Notes under the pieces: model-generated | The model's database searches: none | What the model was told of the DNA's origin: nothing | Seen by the model: only the letters and a program-made list of their open reading frames with translations | Shown here: piece by piece, positions 26,540 through 34,753 of the stretch | Position numbering within the stretch: position 1 is the first letter of the stretch | Layout of the letters: each line of letters opens with the position of its first letter | Origin: Tunturibacter psychrotolerans | Lineage (GTDB): Bacteria; Acidobacteriota; Terriglobia; Terriglobales; Acidobacteriaceae | Reading direction: 5' to 3' | NCBI RefSeq assembly: GCF_040359615.1 | Contig: NZ_CP132942.1 | Location: 930,001-994,000 of the forward strand | DNA: 64,000 bases | Translations under genes and position numbers: made by a program

Positions 26540-28510
26540 TTAGGCAGTTTGCTGCTCCTCGAGGGTTAGGGAAAGTTCCTCCCATTCGGCAAGGAGGGTT
26601 GTGCGCTTCGCGCGGAGTTCGTCGAGTTCGGCGGCGTCTTTTTGGGACTGCTCGGCTGAGGTGAAGTTGCCTAAGCGGGCCTCTGCTTCGGCGATGAGGG
26701 ATTCCAGGTGGGGGATCTCTTCTTCGGCGAAGCGGAGACGGTCTTCGAGTTGTTTGAGTTTGATGGGATTGAGGCGTTTGATTGCGTTGGCTGGCGCGTC
26801 TGGTGGTGGTGCGGGTGCTGCGACGATGGGCGCTGGCGCGATTGGGGCTGAGGTCAAGGAATTTGTGATCTGTTCGGTTACTTTTTCAGGGCCGCCCTGT
26901 TTGCGCCAGAGGTAGTCCTCGTAGTTGCCGGGGTAGATGTGGAGGCGGCGGTCTTCTACTTCGAAGACGCGGGTGGCGAGGCCGTCGATGAAGTAGCGAT
27001 CGTGCGAGACGAAGAGGACGGTGCCGGTGAAGTTGCGGATGGCGTCGAGGAGGACGTCTTTGGCGCGGAGGTCGAGGTGGTTGGTGGGCTCGTCCAAGAG
27101 TAGGAAGTTGGAGGGCGAGACGAGCATCTTGGCCATCGCGTAACGGTTGCGTTCGCCGCCGGAGAGTACGCCTAGTTTTTTGAAGACATCGTCGCCGGAG
27201 AACATGAAGCAGCCGAGGAGGGAGCGGAGTTCGACGACGGGGACCTTGGGGGCGGCGCCGCTGATGTCGTCGAGCATGCCGGCGGCGGGGTCGAGGATTT
27301 TGTACTGGTCCTGCGCGAAGAAGTCTGAGAGGACGTTGTGGCCTTCGCGGATGGTGCCTGCGGTGGGCTCTTCCTGACGGCTGAGGAGGCGGATGAGTGT
27401 GGACTTGCCTGCTCCGTTCGCGCCTACGAGGGCGATGCGGTCGCCGCGCTCGATGGTGAAGCTTAGGTCGTCGAGGATGAGTTTTTCGCCGCCGGTTGGC
27501 GTGGGGTAGATCTTTTTGAGGTTGGTGACTTCGAGGACAGTGCGTCCGCTGGCCGGTGGCTGCGGGATGGAGAAGTGGATGGTGGACTCGTCTTCGGGGA
27601 CCTCGATACGCTCGATCTTTTCGAGTTCTTTGATGCGGGACTGGACCTGTTTGGCTTTGGTGGCCTGGTAGCGGAAGCGGTTGATGAAGGCTTCGAGGGC
27701 GTCGATGCGGTCGCGCTGGTTTTTGTAGGCGTTCATCAGTTGGGTGCGGCGCTCATCTTTTTGCACGACGTACTTCTCGTAGTTGCCGTGATAGGTGTGC
27801 ATGCGCTTGTTCCAGAGTTCGACGGTTTTGTTGACGGTGACGTCGAGGAAGTAGCGGTCGTGCGAGATGAGGATGTAGGCGTTGGGATAATCGTGGAGAT
27901 AGGTTTCGAGCCAGTTGCGGGATTCGATGTCGAGGTGGTTGGTGGGCTCGTCGAGGAGGAGGAGTGAGGGCTTTTGCAGGAGAAGCTTGGCTAGCGCGAT
28001 GCGCATCTGCCAGCCGCCGGAGAACTCTTCGGTGTTGCGGTCCCAGTCTTCTTTGGAGAAGCCCAGGCCGCCGAGGACTGCGCCTACTTGCGAGTCGAGG
28101 TTATAGATGTCGTGGACGTGCAGCTGGTCGGCGATGTCGGAGTAGCGCTCGGCTGCTGCGAGGTACTGCTTGGATTTGGGGTCGGCCTCGGAGAGTGTGG
28201 TGGTGAGTTCGATGGATTCGCGCTCTAGCTCGTGTAGGTGATCGAAGACGGAGAGGCACTCGGCGAAGACGGTGCGGCCGCGTAGGGCGAGGCCATCCTG
28301 CGGGAGATAGCCGAGGGTGACGCCCTTGTTGCGGGTGATGGTGCCGTAGTCGAGGGACTCGATGCCGCCGATGATTTTGAGAAGGGTGGACTTGCCGGTG
28401 CCGTTGCCGCCGACCAGACCGGTGCGCTCGTCTGGATTGATGAGCCAGTTCGCGTCTTCGAAGAGGAGTTTTTGGCCGAAGCGTTTGCCGGCTGAGGAGA
28501 GTTGGAGCAT
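26540..28510 (-). CDS. ABC-F family ATPase
   Basis: A protein of 656 residues with two ATP-binding cassettes and no membrane segments. Cassette 1: GGNGTGKST, FSGGWQMR, LLLDEPTNHLD. Cassette 2: GANGAGKST, LSGGERNR, LLLDEPTNHLD. Between them lies the charged P-site-tRNA interaction linker (RYQATKAKQVQSRIKELEK). A Pro/Ala-rich stretch and a coiled coil end the protein, as in Uup/YdiF-type members. ABC-F proteins act on stalled ribosomes, and some protect against antibiotics; which applies here is unknown. Confidence 0.9.
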   Translation of the reverse strand: MLQLSSAGKRFGQKLLFEDANWLINPDERTGLVGGNGTGKSTLLKIIGGIESLDYGTITRNKGVTLGYLPQDGLALRGRTVFAECLSVFDHLHELERESIELTTTLSEADPKSKQYLAAAERYSDIADQLHVHDIYNLDSQVGAVLGGLGFSKEDWDRNTEEFSGGWQMRIALAKLLLQKPSLLLLDEPTNHLDIESRNWLETYLHDYPNAYILISHDRYFLDVTVNKTVELWNKRMHTYHGNYEKYVVQKDERRTQLMNAYKNQRDRIDALEAFINRFRYQATKAKQVQSRIKELEKIERIEVPEDESTIHFSIPQPPASGRTVLEVTNLKKIYPTPTGGEKLILDDLSFTIERGDRIALVGANGAGKSTLIRLLSRQEEPTAGTIREGHNVLSDFFAQDQYKILDPAAGMLDDISGAAPKVPVVELRSLLGCFMFSGDDVFKKLGVLSGGERNRYAMAKMLVSPSNFLLLDEPTNHLDLRAKDVLLDAIRNFTGTVLFVSHDRYFIDGLATRVFEVEDRRLHIYPGNYEDYLWRKQGGPEKVTEQITNSLTSAPIAPAPIVAAPAPPPDAPANAIKRLNPIKLKQLEDRLRFAEEEIPHLESLIAEAEARLGNFTSAEQSQKDAAELDELRAKRTTLLAEWEELSLTLEEQQTA

Positions 28511-28559
28511 TCTTCTTCTATTTTCTCATTGCGGGGGGAAAAGCGTGTCCTGCCGGACG

Positions 28560-28724
28560 GCGCCCTGCGCGGGCAGCGGTCACTTCGTGACTTGTGTCCC
28601 GGTCTTGGCGGGTTAGCTGCGAGAGGCCTCCCGTTGGTCGGCTTGATTTTTTGTTTGCGACCAACGGGAGCACCAACCAAAGGGGTACACACGTCACGAA
28701 GTGACCGCTGCCCGCGTAGGGCGC
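28560..28724. repeat. REP-like inverted pair (BIME-like)
   Basis: Two convergent copies of the dispersed repeat. The outer arms 28569-28591 and 28693-28715 are perfect 23-base inverted repeats around GTCACTTCGTGAC. The inner arms 28628-28640 and 28658-28670 form a 13-bp stem CTCCCGTTGGTCG/CGACCAACGGGAG with a T-rich 17-base loop. It occupies the space between the divergent ABC-F and DUF255 genes, so it lies close to both promoters. Confidence 0.85.
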
Positions 28725-28782
28725 TTTCCCGATGAAGTCAAAAGGAATCCGTTTGCAGGGTGAGGTTCGTACTTGGAGTGTT

Positions 28783-30576
28783 ATGCGATCACGTTTTGCA
28801 ATGCTTGTCTGTTTGTTTGGGTTTGCTGTTTCGGGCTTCGCTTCGCCAGCTGTGGCGCCAGCAGCTTTGCATTGGCAGGCTTGGTCGGATGGAGCGTTCG
28901 CGCAGGCTCGGGCAGAGCATAAGTTTGTGCTACTGGATCTCGAGGCGGTGTGGTGTCACTGGTGCCATGTGATGGACGACGTGACGTATCGCGATCCGGC
29001 GGTGGTGAGGTTGCTGAATCAGAGATATGTGCTGGTGAAGGTGGATCAGGATTCGCGACCGGATATTTCGAATCGGTATCAGGACTATGGGTGGCCGGCT
29101 ACGGTGGTGTTTGCGGCGGATGGATCGGAGATTGTGAAGCGGCAAGGGTATCTGCCGCCGAAGCTAATGTCATCGATGTTGCAGGCGATTATTGACGATC
29201 CTTCTCCGGGGCCGAGCATTGAGAGCGAGGCTGCGTTTCGTCCGGCATCGGATTCGGTGATCAAGTCTGCATTGCTGGCGCGGATCGAGGCGCAGTACGA
29301 GAAGCAATATGACAAGCCAATTGGTGGGTGGGGGTTTGTGCATAAGTATCTCGATGAAGAATCGGTGGAGTATGCGATGCGGCAGGGGGCTCGGGGGAAT
29401 GCGGAGTATGCGAAGCGTGCGGGGGATACGCTGCATGATGCTACGAACCTGCTTGATCCGGTTTGGGGCGGGATGTACCAGTATTCGGTGGGGCGGCATT
29501 GGACGGAGCCGCACTTTGAGAAGCTGATCTCGATTCAGGCGGATGCGCTGCGGGAGTATTCGCTTGCCTTTGCGGAGACGCGAAATCCTGAGGATTTGAA
29601 TGCGGCGCAATCTGTGCATCGCTATGTTACAAATTTTCTGACTGCTCCTGCTGCGGGTGTTTTTTTTGTGTCGCAGGATGCGGATCTGCATGATGGGCAG
29701 GAGAACGAGGCTTATTTCAAGCTTTCGGATCAGGGGCGGCGGGCGCAAGGGATACCGCGTGTCGATACGCATGTTTATGCACGCGAGAATGGGTGGATGA
29801 TCGCTGCGCTTTGCGATTATTACGCTGCGAGCGACGATGTTACTGCATTGGCGCAGGCGCGGAAGGCTGCGGGATGGATTGTTGTGCATCGCAGTTTGCC
29901 TGGTGGGGGATTTCGGCACGACGATGTTGATCCCGCCGGGCCTTATCTTGGCGATACGCTGGCGATGGGGCAGGCTTTTCTTGCGCTGTATAACGTTACC
30001 GGCGATCGTGGGGATTTGAAGGCTGCTGGTGCGGCGGCGGACTATATTGCGGGTCACTTTGCGCCTGCGGCGGTGGGCGGAGGATTTGTTACGGCACAGA
30101 CGGCTACGGATGCTGCGTATCGGCCGCACCCTGATCGAGATGAGAATGTTGCGTTGGTGCGGTTTGCTTCGGGACTTGCGCTGGCTTCGGGGGAGGAGCG
30201 GTATCGGGCTGCTGCCGTGGAGGCGATGCGGTATCTGGCGGCGGAGTCGATAGCGTTGCGGCCGTTATCCGCTGGCGTGCTGCTTGCTAATGAGGATATG
30301 ACGGAGGCTCCGATTCACGTTACGGTGTTAGGGGCCGCGTCGAATGCTGATGTGGTTGCGCTCCACACTGCTGCGTTGCGTGCGATTACGTCGCATGAGT
30401 TGATCGAGGTGCGCGATCCGGCCGATCCTGCTCCGCTGCCTACAAGCGTTACGTACCCTCCGTTGAAGAGAGCTGCGCTCTTTCTTTGCACGGCGCAGGC
30501 TTGTTCGTCGCCGATCTTTCGCGGGGAAGAGGTTCGGGGGAAGATTCAGCGGGCGCAGCTCCAGGCACAGCGTTAG
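28783..30576 (+). CDS. DUF255/Spata20-type thioredoxin-domain protein
   Basis: A protein of 597 residues with a signal peptide. The thioredoxin-like domain has the motif CHWCH (WCHWCHVMD), typical of DUF255/YyaL/SPATA20 proteins. It is followed by an alpha/alpha toroid resembling N-acylglucosamine epimerases. These proteins are poorly understood; a redox role in the envelope is inferred here. The ATG at 28783 has GGAG upstream. The longer frame to 28732 begins just beyond the repeat and is not favoured. Confidence 0.85.
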   Translation: MRSRFAMLVCLFGFAVSGFASPAVAPAALHWQAWSDGAFAQARAEHKFVLLDLEAVWCHWCHVMDDVTYRDPAVVRLLNQRYVLVKVDQDSRPDISNRYQDYGWPATVVFAADGSEIVKRQGYLPPKLMSSMLQAIIDDPSPGPSIESEAAFRPASDSVIKSALLARIEAQYEKQYDKPIGGWGFVHKYLDEESVEYAMRQGARGNAEYAKRAGDTLHDATNLLDPVWGGMYQYSVGRHWTEPHFEKLISIQADALREYSLAFAETRNPEDLNAAQSVHRYVTNFLTAPAAGVFFVSQDADLHDGQENEAYFKLSDQGRRAQGIPRVDTHVYARENGWMIAALCDYYAASDDVTALAQARKAAGWIVVHRSLPGGGFRHDDVDPAGPYLGDTLAMGQAFLALYNVTGDRGDLKAAGAAADYIAGHFAPAAVGGGFVTAQTATDAAYRPHPDRDENVALVRFASGLALASGEERYRAAAVEAMRYLAAESIALRPLSAGVLLANEDMTEAPIHVTVLGAASNADVVALHTAALRAITSHELIEVRDPADPAPLPTSVTYPPLKRAALFLCTAQACSSPIFRGEEVRGKIQRAQLQAQR

Positions 30577-30583
30577 GCGATGT

Positions 30584-30665
30584 GGCCTTCCGGCCGGGAC
30601 CGCTGCGCGCGGTGCGGTCACTTCGTGACTTTTATACCCCTTCGGATGGTGCTCCCGTTGGTCGC
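30584..30665 (+). repeat. REP-like dispersed repeat, copy B
   Basis: An 82-base copy of the element at 19785-19866, beginning eight bases after the DUF255 stop codon. The GTCAC-TTC-GTGAC hairpin and the GCTCCCGTTGGTCGC end are identical to copy A. The rest of the gap to 30866 shows no other feature. Confidence 0.85.
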
Positions 30666-30866
30666 AGACGAAGATCTTCTGTCGGCTAGTGGGAGTCCGA
30701 AAGCGAACAGTGTTTTGTGAGATTGAACAGTGAAGGGTGTGGGCGTTGTCGGTCGGATATCGCTTATGTCTTCTTGAGATTGTAGTTACGGACGTTCTTG
30801 TGGCATGTGCTTTTGGCAGGGGAATTGCACATTTCCATTACTAGATTCTCACTTTCGGAGGCTGTG

Positions 30867-31322
30867 ATGGCTTATTTTGAGCGGGTTCGCGATGTGGTAT
30901 CGGGGCCGTTTAGTCCTGAAATTATGGCGCAGCGTACGGCTGCGGGATGGCAACTGGTGTCGATTGAGTGGAGGCGGGAGCTGCCAGATCAGGAGACTCC
31001 GACAGAGGGAGCGTTTGGCGAGGAGATTCCTTATGGGCTGCAAATCTCGGAGGACTGCATGAGGCTTGAGGTCCATCCGAGGGAGAATCAGACGCTGATG
31101 TTGATGATGGATCTGTTGGGACAGGACTTCTCGTATGCGAGCATCGTTAGCGATTTGAATGAAAAGGGGTTTCGTATGCGGAATGGTGGGCCGTGGAACA
31201 GGGTGGCGGTGTTTAACATGATGCCACGGCTGATTGAGGTGGGGCCGCGCTTGTTTTCCTCTGACGAGTGGAAGAAGCGGGAGAAGAGGTTGTCGCAGGT
31301 GAAGGCGCCGGATCTCTTTTAG
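30867..31322 (+). CDS. Hypothetical protein with recombinase-like C-terminus
   Basis: A protein of 151 residues. The C-terminal half (YASIVSDLNEKGFRMRNGG, PWNRVAVFNMMPRLIEVG) matches the pattern of the DNA-binding 'Recombinase' domain of large serine recombinases (I..LN..G...R.G..W....V..ML). No serine catalytic domain is present. It could be a DNA-binding regulator derived from a recombinase. The ATG at 30867 has CGGAGG upstream. Confidence 0.65.
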   Translation: MAYFERVRDVVSGPFSPEIMAQRTAAGWQLVSIEWRRELPDQETPTEGAFGEEIPYGLQISEDCMRLEVHPRENQTLMLMMDLLGQDFSYASIVSDLNEKGFRMRNGGPWNRVAVFNMMPRLIEVGPRLFSSDEWKKREKRLSQVKAPDLF

Positions 31323-31462
31323 CTATTGGGGCGCGGGAATTACGGGGTCGGAGTAGCCGTCGACGTGGCAGAGCCGCGCTTGTCGAGTCTTGTCTGCAGG
31401 TATTTTAAAGGCTTGCTACGGCATTTGACCGGATAGACGCGTCCAATCGACAGAGGGATCTT

Positions 31463-33118
31463 TTGAACCAGATAAGTATTGATACAGTGGCGCCCGCGGA
31501 GCTACAACGCTGGTGGCGTCGGCGTTGGGTTCTCTGGACAGGTGCGGTTTTTGTTCTGGTGGCGATTGTGGGGGCGTTGATGGTGCAGTGGGGATTGCGG
31601 CAGTTGCAGCCGATGTTGCGGCGAAAGGTGGTGGAGACGCTTTCGGCACGGTTCCATAGCCCGGTGGAGTTGGATCGGTTCGAGCTGTCGATGCGTAAGG
31701 GCGTGATCGTGCGGGGTGGGGGGCTGCGGATTCTTTATCTAGCGGGGCCGACGAAACCGGATGCTCGTCCGAATGCGCCGCCGATGGTGGTTGTGGATAG
31801 CTTCGAGTTCGGTACGAACTGGAGAGAGCTGCTGCGGCCGACGACGCGCATCGTAGGGGTCAAGGTGCATGGGCTGACGGTGAATATTCCGCCGAAGGAG
31901 GAGCGTGGACCGTTGATGCAGGATGATCCGAAGCAGAAAGGACAGTCGGCGCTGGGAATTACGGTGGACCGGATTGAGTGTACGGACGCGAAGATAACGC
32001 TGGAGACGCGTAAGCCGGGGAAGAAGCCGCTGGAGTTCGAGATCAGCAGCGTGGTGTTGACCGATGTTGGGGCGAAGAAGCCGTTGAACTTTACGGCGGT
32101 GCTGCGAAATCCGAAGCCAGTGGGAGATATTCGCTCGACCGGGCACTTTGGGCCGTGGCAGAAGGATAATCCGCGGGATACGCCGATCGATGGGGATTAT
32201 GAGTTCACGCATGCGGACCTGTCGTCGATTCATGGGCTGGGGGGGATTTTGGCGTCGACGGGTAAGTACGAGGGGACGCTGGGGGCGATTGCGGTGGATG
32301 GAACGGCGGAGGTGCCGGAGTTCCGGCTTGATATCAGTGATCATTCGCTGCCGATGCGGACCGAGTTCAATGCGGTGGTGGATGGGACGACGGGTGATGT
32401 GCGGCTTGAACAGGTGAAGACGCGGGTGGGGCGGTCGGAGTTGACGGCTACGGGGTCGGTGACAAGGGCGGCGGGCGCCCAGGGGCATACGACGGATCTG
32501 CATGTGGTGATGGAGAAGGGCAGAATTGAAGACATGCTGGCGCTGGCGATGAAGGGAAATCCCGCGCTGATGCGGGGGGCGCTGGCGACGAAGGTGCATG
32601 TCGTGGTGCCGCCGGGGACGGTGAGCGTTTCGAAGAAGGTGAAGCTGGATGGAACGTTTGCGATTCACGACGCGCTACTGAACAACGTGAAGATGCAGCA
32701 GCAACTGGATGCGATGAGCGAAAGGGCGCAGGGGAAGCCGAAGCTGGCGAATGCGCAGGATGCCGCGGTGGTGGGATCGTCGATGTCGGGTACGTTCTCG
32801 CAGGCCGATGCGGTGATGCAGATACCGGAGCTGAACTACCAGATGCCGGGGGCGCAGGTGACGATGAATGGACAGATCGAGTTGATTGAGAGCACCTACG
32901 AGTTTCATGGAAAGGTGAGGACCGAGGCGACGGCTTCGCAGATGACGACGGGGTGGAAGAGTATGTTGCTGACGCCGTTCGACAAGCTGCTGAAGAAGAA
33001 TGGGGCTGGGGTTGAGTTGCCGATCAAGGTGACGGGGACGCGGTCGACGTATGACTTGCGCCTGGATTTTCCGCACGATACGCGGGCGCCGGCCAAGCTT
33101 CCAACCCCTGCAAAATGA
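31463..33118 (+). CDS. AsmA-like/DUF748 envelope protein
   Basis: A protein of 551 residues with one N-terminal membrane anchor (about 27-47) and a long periplasmic part of repeating beta segments in the pattern of the AsmA/DUF748 superfamily (LELTVDRIECTDAKITLETR-like strands, LRLDF at the end). These proteins are thought to bridge inner and outer membranes in lipid transport. The TTG start is preceded by AGAGGGATCTT. Two genes follow on the same strand. Confidence 0.75.
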   Translation: MNQISIDTVAPAELQRWWRRRWVLWTGAVFVLVAIVGALMVQWGLRQLQPMLRRKVVETLSARFHSPVELDRFELSMRKGVIVRGGGLRILYLAGPTKPDARPNAPPMVVVDSFEFGTNWRELLRPTTRIVGVKVHGLTVNIPPKEERGPLMQDDPKQKGQSALGITVDRIECTDAKITLETRKPGKKPLEFEISSVVLTDVGAKKPLNFTAVLRNPKPVGDIRSTGHFGPWQKDNPRDTPIDGDYEFTHADLSSIHGLGGILASTGKYEGTLGAIAVDGTAEVPEFRLDISDHSLPMRTEFNAVVDGTTGDVRLEQVKTRVGRSELTATGSVTRAAGAQGHTTDLHVVMEKGRIEDMLALAMKGNPALMRGALATKVHVVVPPGTVSVSKKVKLDGTFAIHDALLNNVKMQQQLDAMSERAQGKPKLANAQDAAVVGSSMSGTFSQADAVMQIPELNYQMPGAQVTMNGQIELIESTYEFHGKVRTEATASQMTTGWKSMLLTPFDKLLKKNGAGVELPIKVTGTRSTYDLRLDFPHDTRAPAKLPTPAK

Positions 33119-33250
33119 GAGAGTTTGGGAAAGGGGAGCCCTGGATGGTGCTTTGGTCGGAGAGACAATCGCGAAGCGCTCTGCTAGTGTCAGACTTGAG
33201 AGTTATTCGAGCCGAAGAGGTTTGTGTAGAACGATTTGATGCGGAGTTTG

Positions 33251-33586
33251 ATGTCCGGACAGCCACAACTTTTCCCGAACCCTGAACCGACCGTTGAAGA
33301 TGCGGCGGTAAATAAGGTTGAACCTGTAAAGAGAACAGCGCCGGTGTGGCTGCAGCGGCTGTCGCTGTTTGTGCTGGTGCTGTTCTGCGTGTACCTGGGC
33401 GTGCTGGTGATGGTGTTGCCATGGTGGACGCGGATATGGGACCGCAATGAGTTCATCCTGGCCCGGCCGTGGCTTGCTGCGGTGTTGCATAATGGCGCGG
33501 TGCGGGGGATGATCTCCGGGCTGGGGCTGCTGGATATATGGATCGGTGTCTCCGAGGCGGTGCACTACCGCGACTACCGGGGATGA
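33251..33586 (+). CDS. Small membrane protein
   Basis: A protein of about 111 residues with a polar N-terminus, a strong membrane helix (LFVLVLFCVYLGVLVMVLP) and a second hydrophobic stretch near the C-terminus (MISGLGLLDIWIGVSEAVHY). Starts at 33236 (TTG) and 33239 are possible; 33251 has GGAG just upstream. It lies between the AsmA-like and LOG genes on the same strand. No family recognised. Confidence 0.65.
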   Translation: MSGQPQLFPNPEPTVEDAAVNKVEPVKRTAPVWLQRLSLFVLVLFCVYLGVLVMVLPWWTRIWDRNEFILARPWLAAVLHNGAVRGMISGLGLLDIWIGVSEAVHYRDYRG

Positions 33587-33630
33587 TGGGCGATCGACTG
33601 CCGGTTTTCTAACATGTGGATAGAGAGACT

Positions 33631-34617
33631 ATGAACCCTAAGGTGCCGGATACGCTGGAGCAGGCTCCGCTGGCGTATGAGAATGCTGATTTTTTGAACT
33701 CGCCCGAGGGGCGAATGCTGAGGATTCTGGCGGAGTACCAGGAGCCGATGGCGCGGTTTCGGCGTGAGCGGATTCAGGACACGGTAGTGTTCTTCGGGTC
33801 GGCCCGGTTTCGGGCGCTGGATGTGGCGAACTCGGAGCTGGAGCTGCTGGCAAATACGGGGTCGGCCCAGCCTGCGCCGAAGGAGGAGCAACCGGCGAGC
33901 CCAGAGGAGATAGAGAGTGGCGAGGCGAGCGCGCAGAAGTTGAAGCTGGCCGAAGCTGCGGTGGAGATGGCTCAGTACTATGAGGACGCGCGACGGCTGG
34001 CGGGGATGATGGCTTCGTGGGCGAAGACCCTGCCTGGGAGGCGGCACCGTTTCGTGGTGACCTCCGGTGGTGGACCGGGGATTATGGAGGCGGCCAATCG
34101 CGGGGCGTATGAGGCTGGGTGCAAGACGATCGGGCTGAACATCAAGCTGCCGTTTGAGCAGCATCCGAACCCGTACATTACACCTGCGCTCAGCTTTGAC
34201 TTTCACTACTTCTTCATGCGGAAGTATTGGTTCGCTTATCTGGCGAAGGCGTTGGTGGTGTTTCCGGGCGGGTTTGGGACGCTGGATGAGATGTTCGAGC
34301 TGTTGACGCTGGCGCAGACGAGGAAGCTGGCGAAGAAGATCACGGTGGTGATCTACGGGTCGGAGTATTGGAAGAAAGTGATCAACCTTGAGCTGCTGGC
34401 CGAGAAGGGTGCCATTGCGACGGCGGATCTGGAGCTGTTTCAGTTTGCGGATACACCGGAGGAGGCGTTCGCGCTGTTGAAGGCGGGGTTGACGGAGAAT
34501 CACCTGGAGTCCGACTACGAGCGGGAGCAGGCTAGGCTGGAGAAGGAAGAGATTCCCGATCATCCGGCGCCGAGCGTGCAGGAGATGATGGGGCCGGATA
34601 TCGCGAAGACGCGGTAG
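33631..34617 (+). CDS. LOG-family (lysine decarboxylase-like) protein
   Basis: A protein of 328 residues with the Rossmann-type LOG fold (TIGR00730 type). Signatures are TSGGGPGIMEAANRGA and PGGFGTLDEMFE. Relatives hydrolyse nucleoside 5'-monophosphates (cytokinin-activating or PpnN-like). The N-terminal region of about 120 residues is longer than in plant-type LOG. It holds a Pro/Glu-rich insertion (APKEEQPASPEEIESGE). The ATG at 33631 is used; GTG at 33616 is possible. Substrate unknown. Confidence 0.88.
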   Translation: MNPKVPDTLEQAPLAYENADFLNSPEGRMLRILAEYQEPMARFRRERIQDTVVFFGSARFRALDVANSELELLANTGSAQPAPKEEQPASPEEIESGEASAQKLKLAEAAVEMAQYYEDARRLAGMMASWAKTLPGRRHRFVVTSGGGPGIMEAANRGAYEAGCKTIGLNIKLPFEQHPNPYITPALSFDFHYFFMRKYWFAYLAKALVVFPGGFGTLDEMFELLTLAQTRKLAKKITVVIYGSEYWKKVINLELLAEKGAIATADLELFQFADTPEEAFALLKAGLTENHLESDYEREQARLEKEEIPDHPAPSVQEMMGPDIAKTR

Positions 34618-34753
34618 TGGTGGCTGCCGGGTTCAATGGTTGACGGGTGCGGGCTGCCCAATGACCTCATTTGCTGTCAGCTAAAGAGATGTCAGGGTCC
34701 GGGGCACGCTTGGTATAGTGCGTGCAGTGTCTGCACTTCGAACGAGGTCATAG

